A stretch of 45,552 bases of DNA from Bacteroidota bacterium (GTDB taxonomy: Bacteria; Bacteroidota; Rhodothermia; Rhodothermales; Bin80), in NCBI GenBank assembly GCA_028873925.1, contig JAPPNA010000041.1, forward strand, positions 1 to 45,552, given 5' to 3'. The notes beneath the pieces are model-generated. The model was not told where the DNA came from, made no database searches, and was given only the letters and a program-made list of their open reading frames with translations. Shown piece by piece: positions 16,828 to 25,085 of this stretch; positions within the stretch are counted from its first letter, which is position 1; each line of letters opens with the position of its first letter. The translations under genes were made by a program, and so were the position numbers.

Positions 16828-19800
16828 CTACCGGATAGGCCATCCGCCGTGTGCACTGATCGCAGGGTCAATCTCTGTCATGATCCGATTGGTTTCGGCG
16901 AGTGCAGCGCAGAGCCGCTGGTAATGCTGAATATCGTCAAAGGACAGTGTTCTGTTCTTTCTGGATTTGAGCCACAGCTGCGCAGGCCTGTATCCTGCGA
17001 TCACGCAATCCCAGGTTTCCGGCGTAATGCCTTCAAAGTACTGTTGGCCGTTGATCCAGACCCTGTTCACGGAGGTTCCGAGCAGGGTGGGCTCGTGCCT
17101 GGGAACATGCGCCACCAGGTTGCTGCCGGTACAGGGGAACCGTGGCAATTCAGAACCGACAGCTTCCATCAGGTGCAGCGAGACAAGGCGGTTGCCAAGA
17201 CTGACCATCCTCCAAAACAACTCGGCACTGGAGGTGACTGGAATCCGCGGGAAGTCCATTTTCAGCAGATCTGCGTATCGCCTGCGATATTCGGGGCTGT
17301 GCAGGATGGCGTAGATGTAGTGAAATGCATCCGCGGGACCGATCTCCCCGGAATTCTCCTGTTCAAGAAACGTGAGGCCTGTTTTTTCGCTTAAGGCGGC
17401 CATAAATTCACGGTGCAAATTCACCTCCTGATCATTCCTGTCCCACGGCACGGCTACATGCAGCGGCATGACGTATGCGCCCCCCTTGCTGCTGAAGGTA
17501 GCACGGAAGTCCACCAGTTCGTCCGCAGCAAACACATGGTTGAAGACACCCTCCGCCACCTGACGCACACTGATCAGGGCGCGATTGGGCCGGTTTGCCA
17601 TACTGCGCATAATGGCTGGCCTGGGCATACAATGGAATCCCCGGGTCCGGCCCGTATAGTAGGTGTATCGTGTGTCAAACGGACGATACAAGATAGGGGT
17701 CACATGCTGATCAGGATCAGGGTGATCGGTGACATCCTTTTGGGCCAGATGCACTTTCCAATCCCGGACATCTTTGCGCAATCGGTACTTGCGGCGGGCC
17801 TCTTCCACATCAAGCCGGGTAAAATCCCTGACGATGCGTCGGATGTCCTTTGCCGTGAACCGGATGGTGAAGCTGTCGCGGGCAGTTACGATGCCTGCAG
17901 AGTACTGCCTGAAGATATCGGTGAGACGCCAGCCCTGTTCGTATTCATGCCATCTGCTTTCGGACTGCGGCACAAACAGATAAAACGGGGGCTGCGGAGT
18001 GATTTGCTGCCACTGGGTCTGCTGAAAGGTCGCATTTGACAGCCAGGAGTACTTGTGATGGCGGGATCCCCAAAGGTCACAGTGATAGAGTTTTGCTGTA
18101 GGGTGTCGTCTGTCGGGGTATTTGATGAACAACCCGACAGCAATACCCTGCTGAATATCAAAAACGTTGTCATCCCTGCTTCCGTCGGGCGAGCGTTCCT
18201 TTTTTCGGGCATTGCCGTGCAGATCCAGCACATAGATCTCATCGAACGTCTCCAGGAGGCTGTGGCGCATGCCTCTGAATGTGGGGTTATCCAGATACGC
18301 GTGGTTGGTCACAAACCCAATGATCCCCTGTCCGGTACGTTCAATGCGCCACTGGGCAAAGCGGATGAACTTTACATAGTCGTCATTGAGCCACTTAGGA
18401 TTGCGCTCGTTCAGTTTCTCCCCATTGACATGAAAGTAAGATCCCGTAACGGAGAGGCCATCTTTGCCTCTGAGCAGGTTCCGGATCCATTCTCCCTTAT
18501 TGGCCGAATGGCCTGAATAGGGGGGATTGCCAATGACTACCATAACCGGCGTATCCATCTTGACCCGGTTGGCACTGGCCGCCTCCTTAGCAATTTCATG
18601 CGCAAAAAACAGCGGCCCATGATCGGACGACTCGCGGGCAGGTTCCAAGGTGTTGGTCAGGAACATGTTCAGCCGTTCGCCGGCTGACAGGCGGTCCGAT
18701 TGGTCTCCATCACCAAGCTCAAGGGCAATCTTGAGGTGGCCGATGACATACGGCGCAATAAGCAGTTCAAAGCCGTGCAATCGCGGCAGGAGGTGCCGCT
18801 GCACGTATTCAGGCCAGGCACCGCCCAATCCCCGATTGTGTACGGTTTGGCGAATCAGCAGGATTGCTTCCCGCAGGAAAGTACCCGTACCCGCGGCGGG
18901 GTCCAGGATAACCACCTCATTATCGTCATCAATCTGGATTGCCAATCCGTCGGGAAGATCAAAATGCTGTTGCAGGATCTGATCTACGCATCGGACGATA
19001 TAAGTGACCACCGGTCGAGGCGTATAGTAGACACCGCGTTGTTCCCGCAATTCAGGATCATAGGCTGCCAGGAAATCCTCATAGAAGTGGATGATCGGAT
19101 CCTGTTGTTCGGTGCGGCTGCCAGAGTTATGTAAAATTTTGGCCATGTCAGCTCGCTCCAGCAACAAAGCGATATCGTCCACAATCCAGGAGACACGCGG
19201 ATCGACTTTCGGGCCGACTGTTGTGTACATCACCTCCTGCAGGAACGGAGTCGTGGGTATGAATGTGGCTGTTTGCCTTGTAAAGGGCTGGCCGTTGTCC
19301 TGCAGGCACCGCGCAGCGAAAAGCCCGTAGGTTGCAGTCTGCGCCTGCATGTCAGCGAATGCCTGCCGGGATAGATTTGCTATGAGAACACGCCGATAGC
19401 TTTCAAGAAGCTGCCGCATGGCATCGGACTGATTCCCGTTACCGAGGATACGCTCCACAGCCTCTTTGAGCAGTCTGGCCTTCATGGCCAGTTGCCGGGC
19501 CAACTCGTATGAACTGTCAACCACCGGCACGGACTGTGCGAGGAACTGAATCAGCAGCCGGGCTAGGGGTCGCTTTGCAGCGGGATCAATTTCAATATCG
19601 CCAACGGCTGTCATGCCGCCAAGGCGCACATCCTTTTGGAGTTGTCCGCGCACATACCACTTGAAGTTCAGGGGAGTCGCGAGCATCAGATTGGGCAGTC
19701 CATCCCTGTACCGCTTCAGTTGTGATGTGTGGAATGCCTTCTCAAGGTCTGAGCCCAGGGTCTTGCATTCAATATGCCCGATAGTAACCTTTGACTGCAC

Positions 19801-20025
19801 GATAGCGAGATCCGGAGCACCGGCCGCGACACGGGCAGGTTCGTTGACGATCGTAACGGATCCGACGGAGTTGGTGGCCACCGCGTCAAGCAACTCCATG
19901 AGCGCACGGCGATAGCTGTGCTCGGTGGCCTGTCCGGTTGCATAGACCTCGGCAATGGACCGGCAGTAGACCTTAATCGCGTGACCAATCTGCTTGCTTG
20001 AGAGGAATTTCTCCATATCCGTCAT
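16828..20025 (-). CDS. Type IIG/ISP-like restriction-modification fusion enzyme, copy B
   Basis: This encodes the same 1065-aa protein as the gene at 12261-15458, with the same nuclease motif (Asp72, ECK 86-88), motif I (375-383), NPPY (500-503) and long C-terminal recognition region. No amino-acid difference was found between the copies, and alternative frames of the two regions also agree, so the DNA is identical or nearly so. Redundant enzymes of identical specificity bring no new target. Persistence of both without a single visible change points to very recent duplication or ongoing gene conversion. The upstream region carries the same paired inverted repeats at about 20138-20173. Assembly duplication has to be considered, but the different outer flanks and diverged shoulders argue for a real second locus. 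Confidence 0.85.
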   Translation of the reverse strand: MTDMEKFLSSKQIGHAIKVYCRSIAEVYATGQATEHSYRRALMELLDAVATNSVGSVTIVNEPARVAAGAPDLAIVQSKVTIGHIECKTLGSDLEKAFHTSQLKRYRDGLPNLMLATPLNFKWYVRGQLQKDVRLGGMTAVGDIEIDPAAKRPLARLLIQFLAQSVPVVDSSYELARQLAMKARLLKEAVERILGNGNQSDAMRQLLESYRRVLIANLSRQAFADMQAQTATYGLFAARCLQDNGQPFTRQTATFIPTTPFLQEVMYTTVGPKVDPRVSWIVDDIALLLERADMAKILHNSGSRTEQQDPIIHFYEDFLAAYDPELREQRGVYYTPRPVVTYIVRCVDQILQQHFDLPDGLAIQIDDDNEVVILDPAAGTGTFLREAILLIRQTVHNRGLGGAWPEYVQRHLLPRLHGFELLIAPYVIGHLKIALELGDGDQSDRLSAGERLNMFLTNTLEPARESSDHGPLFFAHEIAKEAASANRVKMDTPVMVVIGNPPYSGHSANKGEWIRNLLRGKDGLSVTGSYFHVNGEKLNERNPKWLNDDYVKFIRFAQWRIERTGQGIIGFVTNHAYLDNPTFRGMRHSLLETFDEIYVLDLHGNARKKERSPDGSRDDNVFDIQQGIAVGLFIKYPDRRHPTAKLYHCDLWGSRHHKYSWLSNATFQQTQWQQITPQPPFYLFVPQSESRWHEYEQGWRLTDIFRQYSAGIVTARDSFTIRFTAKDIRRIVRDFTRLDVEEARRKYRLRKDVRDWKVHLAQKDVTDHPDPDQHVTPILYRPFDTRYTYYTGRTRGFHCMPRPAIMRSMANRPNRALISVRQVAEGVFNHVFAADELVDFRATFSSKGGAYVMPLHVAVPWDRNDQEVNLHREFMAALSEKTGLTFLEQENSGEIGPADAFHYIYAILHSPEYRRRYADLLKMDFPRIPVTSSAELFWRMVSLGNRLVSLHLMEAVGSELPRFPCTGSNLVAHVPRHEPTLLGTSVNRVWINGQQYFEGITPETWDCVIAGYRPAQLWLKSRKNRTLSFDDIQHYQRLCAALAETNRIMTEIDPAISAHGGWPIR

Positions 20026-20137
20026 TCAGGTCAGCCAGCCACATCCAATATACTTAGGAAGCGCCAATAGGCCCGAAGGAATCGATGCCAGCACCCGGGA
20101 CCCCAACACTTCAAAATCCCTATGTCTGTGCGATCCG

Positions 20138-20173
20138 GGGAGGCAGGCCTCCCATCCTCAACGAGCAGGATGG
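20138..20173. promoter_or_regulatory. Two adjacent inverted repeats upstream of the RM gene (copy B)
   Basis: The same pair of 7-bp stems as at 15571-15606, inside the identical part of the duplication. Identity here carries no independent evidence of selection, because the whole segment is identical. Confidence 0.35.
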
Positions 20174-20262
20174 CCCGGCACCCATGGGTGGACACGGCTG
20201 TCGGATTCAGATCCCACCTGAAGGCAACCATCGTGCGCACCCGTTCGGGCATTGTTACATTG

Positions 20263-20637
20263 TTAGTTGGAATTGGGTGACTTTGACCGGCTCTGGGACT
20301 TCCCATTATACGGTGTTGGGACACATTCTTGCAAGGCTGCCTGAAGATTTGGCAGGTGTTTCTTGCCTGGCAGCTCTTTGAAGCCCTCTTCGGCGTTGAG
20401 GATCGCCATCACGATCCATCGTTGCCGCTGACTTGAATTCCACCAGCGTTTGATCCGGTTCAGACGGCGACCGATGGTGCTGTTCAGGTTCTCAATGATG
20501 TTGGTGGTCCGCAGGCTTTTTCTCAATTCCTCATCTACGCCGAGCTTGTGCAGCGTCAGCGTTTCCTCCATGCCCTCTGCCAGACTGTTGGCCGCTTCTT
20601 CGTTGTAGGTAGCCCTGCCCCGTAGTTCATAAATCTG
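20263..20637 (-). pseudogene. IS256/Mutator-family transposase, C-terminal fragment
   Basis: The fragment reads, from an in-frame TAG at about 20640, ...YNEEAANSLAEGMEETLTL, then HKLGVDEELRKSLRTTNIIE, RRLNRIKRWWNSSQRQRW and LNAEEGFKELPGKKHLPNLQ. This is the characteristic C-terminal end of IS256-type transposases (S/A-EGLEETLTLHRLG, LxxTNxIES, RWxxxALLxxE). Only about 120 of the usual roughly 400 residues remain, so the DDE catalytic core is gone. The 5' end is cut at the junction with the DruA-like fragment. Downstream, GGACTTCCCATTATACGG at about 20297 resembles a terminal inverted repeat of the family. Confidence 0.8.
20294..20330. repeat. Probable IS256-type terminal inverted repeat (single end)
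   Basis: This sequence lies at the 3' end of the transposase fragment and contains CCGTATAATGGGAAGTC on the minus strand, a type of end common in the IS256 family. No matching opposite end was found in the window, consistent with a truncated element. Confidence 0.4.
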
Positions 20638-20641
20638 CTAG

Positions 20642-20673
20642 ACTTTGCCAATCCTGTCGGTTACTTAACCGAC
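20642..20673. repeat. 32-bp direct repeat with an 18-bp palindrome (left copy)
   Basis: The sequence is ACTTTGCCAATCCT followed by the palindrome GTCGGTTACTTAACCGAC (20656-20673), an 8-bp inverted repeat with CT at the centre. It abuts the ATG of the DruA-like fragment. A second copy lies at 21150-21181 in the same orientation but with AG at the centre. Confidence 0.75.
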
Positions 20674-21150
20674 ATGGACGGACAGCCACAGATACTGATA
20701 ACGCCGTGGGCCGAGTTGCCGCGGTTGGTCGCGTTGCTCAAGGAGCAGGACGACCTGGGCCGTAATGCGACCGCTCGGCGGGTGTGTGAGGCGTTCGGAT
20801 TTGTAGATGCGCGTGGGCATCCGCGGCAGGCGGGCTGCCTGAAAGCCCTGCGTACATTGGATGCGGAGAAACATATTAAACTGTCGGCTGGCCAAGCGGA
20901 ACCCCGACACTAAAGCCGCATTTGTTTGGATGCCCCTGTACCCGAGGCCAAAGATGTCCCTGACACGGCCCGTGAAGTGCAGGATCTCAAGATCACCCGG
21001 GTCAGGAGCCTTCAGGATTGGGCCATTTGGAACACGTTCATGGATCAGGAGCATCCGCGGGGCACGGCCATCTTTGCGGGTGCTCAGGTCAAATACCTCA
21101 GCCACAGTGCCCATGGCTATCTCTGCACCGTAGTTTATAGACCTACTTAA
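20674..21150 (+). pseudogene. DruA/DUF4338-type transposase, 5' fragment with in-frame stop
   Basis: The reading frame starts at ATG 20674. It contains GRNATARRVCEAFGFVDARG then GCLKALRTLDAEKHIKL, resembling the N-terminal domain of transposases with a DUF4338 (DruA-like) region (ARRLCExFGWxxxxGxxxxxSCxxALxxL). After a TAA at 20911-20913 the same frame continues with DAPVPEAKDVPDT, LKITRVRSLQDWAIWNTFM, EHPRGTAIFAGAQVKYLSHS and HGYLCTVVY, the DUF4338 core, then ends at 21150 against the right copy of the flanking repeat. The DDE catalytic part is absent. This is therefore a nonsense-mutated, 3'-truncated remnant. Resemblance to Druantia DruA is through this shared domain only and does not indicate a defence system. 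Confidence 0.65.
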
Positions 21151-21181
21151 CTTTGCCAATCCTGTCGGTTAAGTAACCGAC
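21150..21181. repeat. 32-bp direct repeat with an 18-bp palindrome (right copy)
   Basis: ACTTTGCCAATCCT is followed by GTCGGTTAAGTAACCGAC (21164-21181). The outer 14 bases are in direct orientation relative to the left copy, while the two central bases of the palindrome are AG instead of CT, so the palindromic core reads as if inverted. Confidence 0.75.
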
Positions 21182-21194
21182 CGGAGTGAAGGTG

Positions 21195-21494
21195 TCAAGC
21201 ACCTTTTGTTTCTAAAGGGCAGTCGTAGCCCTTCGCCTTCAGGCACCGGGCAATGTCTTCGGCACATATCCGAACAGCTTCGCTCCCCAACGGCAGCAGC
21301 GGCTCCCCGCGCAAAATCGCGGCTACGCGGTCGGTCAGGTCGTTCCATTCCGACTCCGGGACCTTGAAGTCTCGACCCAGATTGAGGATGGTCTTCTGGG
21401 TCGGCTTGCCGCGCACCCGGCGGCATTCCAGCAGGCCGTATCCAATACGCACTTCGCCGTTTTTGAGCGTGTGCGCGCGTTTCCGAATGTACAC
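21195..21494 (-). pseudogene. IS1634-family transposase, N-terminal fragment
   Basis: The frame starts at GTG 21494 and runs 99 codons: MYIRKRAHTLKNGEVRIGYG, LLECRRVRGKPTQKTILNLG, then VAAILRGEPLLPL. This matches the N-terminal opening of IS1634-type transposases (MyiRxxxxxxxGkxYxyxxLvExxRvxGKvRqrvlxnLG). The catalytic domain is missing, with the frame ending at a TGA next to the right copy of the palindromic repeat. It is a third, unrelated transposase remnant in about 1.2 kb. Confidence 0.6.
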
Positions 21495-21903
21495 TACAGG
21501 TCGTTAAAACATGGTAAACGAAGTACTGTACGACCCAATTTATTAGGTTGAAGATTACGTGAGATCCAAAACATCCACTAAATAGGACTTTTCGCAAAAA
21601 CGGAGCACAATTGGCCCAAATACGACGGATTTTGACCGAAATCGGCCAAAATGGATCGAAAAACGCCAGAATTAAGTATGGATCTTCACAAAACCTTCAA
21701 ATATCTGGCACACTTTCGCGCGGCAGTACGGATGAGGCCGGGGAGGCGCGGCAGCGTGTCACGGACGAAGCATACGATCGCGACCCCGATCGATTCAGTG
21801 GTCGCGTCCTCAGGTCCCGAAGCCCCGCCGCCGGGCATCGATCAACACGCCCGAAAACGCTGCCATTCTGAGTGCGGAACCATCTAGAAATAAGGACGTT
21901 AGA
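21495..21903. other. Non-coding stretch upstream of the subtilisin-like gene
   Basis: This stretch of about 400 bp is more A/T-rich than its surroundings in its first half. It contains short open frames on both strands without recognisable motifs, which I regard as chance. It marks the end of the transposase-remnant zone. Confidence 0.4.
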
Positions 21904-21909
21904 TATAAT
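21904..21909 (+). promoter_or_regulatory. Possible -10 element of the peptidase gene
   Basis: A perfect TATAAT hexamer lies 110 bp upstream of the preferred start at 22014. No good -35 box was found at the usual distance, and promoters of this phylum often follow other consensus sequences, so the call is tentative. Confidence 0.2.
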
Positions 21910-22013
21910 CAGTACCCGTTGAAATGACCCCATTCCGACACACTATAGCTGACAACAAAATGTCTCATTATTTACTAATACATGCTGCGACACCACAAAT
22001 GTTGATCTGGAAA

Positions 22014-24932
22014 ATGGCGAGCGCAAAGGGCGCACAGCTCACGGGATTGCCCGCAAAAAGATTCGGCTTAGCTGCACGCTGGCTGATTTCTGCTGCACTG
22101 CTGTGCTTGCTGATAAGGCCCGGGATGGCCCAGGTTGATGCTGCATCATCCGTCCAGCCCGGGAAACTGTTCGTGGAGTTTGCGAATCGGGATGTTACGG
22201 TGATTCAAGGCAAAACAGGACTCACGGTCTTTGATCGGGCCGCCGAACGCTATGGCGTACAGTCCATTGTAAAGGCCTTCCCGTTTTTGGATGTGATCGC
22301 ACGGGAAAGAACGCTCACCCCGGCAATGGAGTCGTTGCGCTCCATCTATGCCGTGGAGTACAGTGCGCCCTATTCGCCGGAGGTCGTAGCGCGGGAACTG
22401 GCCCGTGATCCGGCGGTGCTCCTGGCCGAGCCGCAGCCGGTCCGTCAGGTGACCGGCCTAACTTCAGAAAACCCGAATGACCCGGAGTTCGCCGCCCAGG
22501 CGCATCTGGGTCACCTGCGACTCCCCGAAGCGTGGGATGTGGCTAAAGGCGAACAGTCAGATGTCATAATTGCGATTGTTGATGGCGGTGTGCATTGGGA
22601 GCACGAAGATCTGCGGGACAATATCTGGACGAATCCCAACGAAGTTCCGGGCAACGGCATTGACGATGATAACAACGGCTTCGTTGATGACATTCACGGT
22701 TGGAATTTTCGGACCGGGCAACCGGATGTCTACGGTGATGGCACGCATGCGTCCCACGGAACGCTCGTGGCCGGCGTTGCGGGAGCGGTGACCCACAACG
22801 CCTTGGGTATAGCCGGAGCGGGGTGGAATGCGAAAATCATGCTCATTAATGCGGCCTGCGATGACAGCGAGGCTCTGTGTCGCACGCTTGATGGGGTGGT
22901 GTATGCGTCCCTGATGGGCGCGGACATTATCAACTGCAGCTTCGGCAGCACTGTATTTTCGGAGTTCAGCCATCGCGTATATCAGGCCGCGTTTGCCGAA
23001 GGTGCACTGGCGGTGGCCGCAGCGGGCAATAACGGCATCAATGTAGATAGAAAGCAGCATTACCCTGCAGGGTTTGCCATCACACTCAGCGTTGGAGGGA
23101 CCGCGCAAACATCGGACCGGAACCTATACAATTATGGCCGCTCCGTAAACGTATACGCTCCCGGCAGCGGTATCCACGGAACGCTTCCGGGGAATCGTTA
23201 CGGTATATCATCAGGCACCTCAGTGGCTGCCCCACTGACTTCCGCGGTGGCCGCGCTGGTCAGGACGGCATTTCCAGACTACACACCGGGCCAGATTCGC
23301 GAGCAGGTCCGACTGACTGCGCACAATATAGACGCGATTCAATCCGTCGGTAATCCGGGTGAATTCGGGCGTGGCAGAGTGGATGCCTTTCGGGCGGTTA
23401 CCGAAACCGCCGGGCCGGCACTTCGGCTTACGGCCGTGGAATTCACCAACCAGAACGGATCTCAGGATGCTTCCTCGGGTGATATCGTAACTGTGCGGGC
23501 GCAGTTCACCAATTATCTGGGCGATGCGTCCGGGGCAACAATTGCTCTGCGGACGGAGGCCGCGTTTGTGGAATTCATCAAAGAAGAGGTGACGGGCATC
23601 AGTTTGGCCTATGGTGATTCGGTCACGCACGAATTCTCGTTCAGGCTCACCGGTGCTGTCCCGGGGAATCACAACGTGCTGTTCTATTCGGAAATCAGCC
23701 AGGGCTCGTTGACGGATACGCCCGATTTGTTCAGGATTCCGATCAATCAGACCGTGGTCAGAACGCATTACACCCCGGCCATGCGCCTGTCCATAACGCG
23801 CCAAGGCAATATCGGCTATACGGATTTTAAGGGAGATTTCATGGGTCAGGGTGTTGGGTTTCGGGTGTTGGATGCGAATGGCCGTGAGCGGGATCCGTTG
23901 TATGAAGCCGGACTGCTGGTGGCGACCGGTCCCACCAGGGTGAGCAATTCGGTACGGGGTGTGATGGTGACGGACCAGGATGACCACTTCATAGTACCGG
24001 ATGGTGAGCGCCTGCAGATTACCATCCCGGGTCCGATCACATCGCAGGAGGGGCGGCTCGTACTGACGGATCAGAAAGCACTATCTCCGATTGGTGTACA
24101 AATCCTGCAGCAGAGCTATGTGGACCACGGGGAAGGAAACGAGGATTTTGCCATCTTCAAGTACACGGTGGGCAATGAGGCCGCGCACCCCATTACCAAT
24201 CTGCACATCGGACTGTTTTTTGACTGGGATATTGACCAGGAGGATGTCAGCCGGGATCAGGCCGGATTTTCCGGCGCACATTCGTCTGGATGGGGTGCCG
24301 ATCAGTCCGGCAGTCTGCATGCCGGCCTCAGGCTGCTGACCGACCCCCATCTGATCAATTACCGAGCCATTGACAGCCCGAACGAGATATACGACGGATT
24401 TACGTTCGCGGAAAAGTGGCAGGCCATGTCCGGCGGAATATCCCAAGTGGAATTGGCGGGCACGGATATGTCTCAGCTGATGGCCAGCGGTCCGCACAGT
24501 GTGGCCTCAGGAGAGACCATTGAAGTGGCATTCGCCCTGATTGCCGGTACGAGCGCGGAAGATTTCCTGAAGAACGCCGACCAAGCTAAAGAGCTTTGGG
24601 ATCATGTGATCAATACGTCCACATCGGCCGAACCGCCGGAGGAGGCACCGATATGGGCCATCAATGCGATGTACCCCAATCCGACGCGCGGGGAAGTGAC
24701 CATCAGCTACGGGGCTCCGCTCCAAGGCACGGCAAACATTGAAGTCTTTGACGTATTGGGACGCCGTGTGGCCACGCTGACAGAGAGCCAGCCGATGGCG
24801 CGAAGCACCACTTGGGATGCGCACCAAGAGGACGGGCGAGTACTGCCGTCTGGGGTTTACTTTGTTCGTCTGACGGGTAATGCCGGTGATAAGACCCACA
24901 TCCACACACGGCCGCTGGTTGTCGTGCGGTGA
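22014..24932 (+). CDS. Subtilisin-like S8 serine peptidase with T9SS sorting domain
   Basis: A secreted endopeptidase. The longest frame begins at 21924. ATG 22014 is preferred because it puts KRFGLAARWLISAALLCLL directly at the N-terminus as a signal peptide ending near MAQ. In numbering from 21924, residues 80-175 form a propeptide-like region. The catalytic triad is Asp220 (AIVDGG), His278 (SHGTLVAG) and Ser433 (SSGTSVAAP), with oxyanion Asn369 (AAAGNN). NGIDDDNNGFVDD at 245-257 looks like a calcium loop. The middle part is probably beta-rich. The last 80 residues (MYPNPTRGEVTISY, FDVLGRRVATL, LPSGVYFVRL) are a T9SS type-A sorting domain, so the protein is likely exported across the outer membrane and attached or released. 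Its first 450 residues are similar to the broken peptidase gene at 40091. Confidence 0.9.
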   Translation: MASAKGAQLTGLPAKRFGLAARWLISAALLCLLIRPGMAQVDAASSVQPGKLFVEFANRDVTVIQGKTGLTVFDRAAERYGVQSIVKAFPFLDVIARERTLTPAMESLRSIYAVEYSAPYSPEVVARELARDPAVLLAEPQPVRQVTGLTSENPNDPEFAAQAHLGHLRLPEAWDVAKGEQSDVIIAIVDGGVHWEHEDLRDNIWTNPNEVPGNGIDDDNNGFVDDIHGWNFRTGQPDVYGDGTHASHGTLVAGVAGAVTHNALGIAGAGWNAKIMLINAACDDSEALCRTLDGVVYASLMGADIINCSFGSTVFSEFSHRVYQAAFAEGALAVAAAGNNGINVDRKQHYPAGFAITLSVGGTAQTSDRNLYNYGRSVNVYAPGSGIHGTLPGNRYGISSGTSVAAPLTSAVAALVRTAFPDYTPGQIREQVRLTAHNIDAIQSVGNPGEFGRGRVDAFRAVTETAGPALRLTAVEFTNQNGSQDASSGDIVTVRAQFTNYLGDASGATIALRTEAAFVEFIKEEVTGISLAYGDSVTHEFSFRLTGAVPGNHNVLFYSEISQGSLTDTPDLFRIPINQTVVRTHYTPAMRLSITRQGNIGYTDFKGDFMGQGVGFRVLDANGRERDPLYEAGLLVATGPTRVSNSVRGVMVTDQDDHFIVPDGERLQITIPGPITSQEGRLVLTDQKALSPIGVQILQQSYVDHGEGNEDFAIFKYTVGNEAAHPITNLHIGLFFDWDIDQEDVSRDQAGFSGAHSSGWGADQSGSLHAGLRLLTDPHLINYRAIDSPNEIYDGFTFAEKWQAMSGGISQVELAGTDMSQLMASGPHSVASGETIEVAFALIAGTSAEDFLKNADQAKELWDHVINTSTSAEPPEEAPIWAINAMYPNPTRGEVTISYGAPLQGTANIEVFDVLGRRVATLTESQPMARSTTWDAHQEDGRVLPSGVYFVRLTGNAGDKTHIHTRPLVVVR

Positions 24933-25085
24933 TACAGCCGTGCGCCCAGCACCGGACACAGGGCCGGGTTCGTGTGCTATCGGCGGACCGGACACAGAGC
25001 CGGTCAGAGTCACCCAAAATCCAACTAAGTTTGTCACAATGCCTTCTTCCCCGGCCGGGTGGCTGAGACCTACCCGACAAATCGA
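24933..25085. other. Spacer after the peptidase gene, with short direct repeats
   Basis: The near-identical 17-mers ACCGGACACAGGGCCGG (24951) and ACCGGACACAGAGCCGG (24987) are spaced by 36 bp. No terminator-like hairpin with a T run is evident. Nothing else is recognised. Confidence 0.4.

Larger units (their letters stand above)
16596..20238. repeat. Restriction-modification direct repeat, copy B
   Basis: Copy B of the RM unit, in the same orientation as copy A and offset by 4567 bp. The stretch 16727-20201 shows no difference from 12160-15634. The left shoulder (16596-16726) and right shoulder (20202-20238) have diverged. The left border GTGCGCGCCATTGGG and right border GTGCGCACCCGTTCGGG resemble one another. 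Beyond 20238 the two copies have unrelated flanks: X1 after copy A, an IS256 remnant after copy B. Confidence 0.9.

Noticed and set aside
20674-21150. Druantia-like defence gene because of DruA similarity
   Set aside because: Only a nonsense-mutated fragment of the DUF4338-type transposase domain is present, with no druBCDE-like genes. It is flanked by repeats and other transposase remnants.
21611-21887. Two short overlapping plus-strand frames before the peptidase gene
   Set aside because: There is no recognisable domain, no plausible ribosome-binding site and atypical composition. This fits a decayed intergenic region.
24951-25003. Possible CRISPR-like repeat pair
   Set aside because: There are only two imperfect 17-bp repeats, no array and no cas genes. 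It is better described as a local direct repeat.
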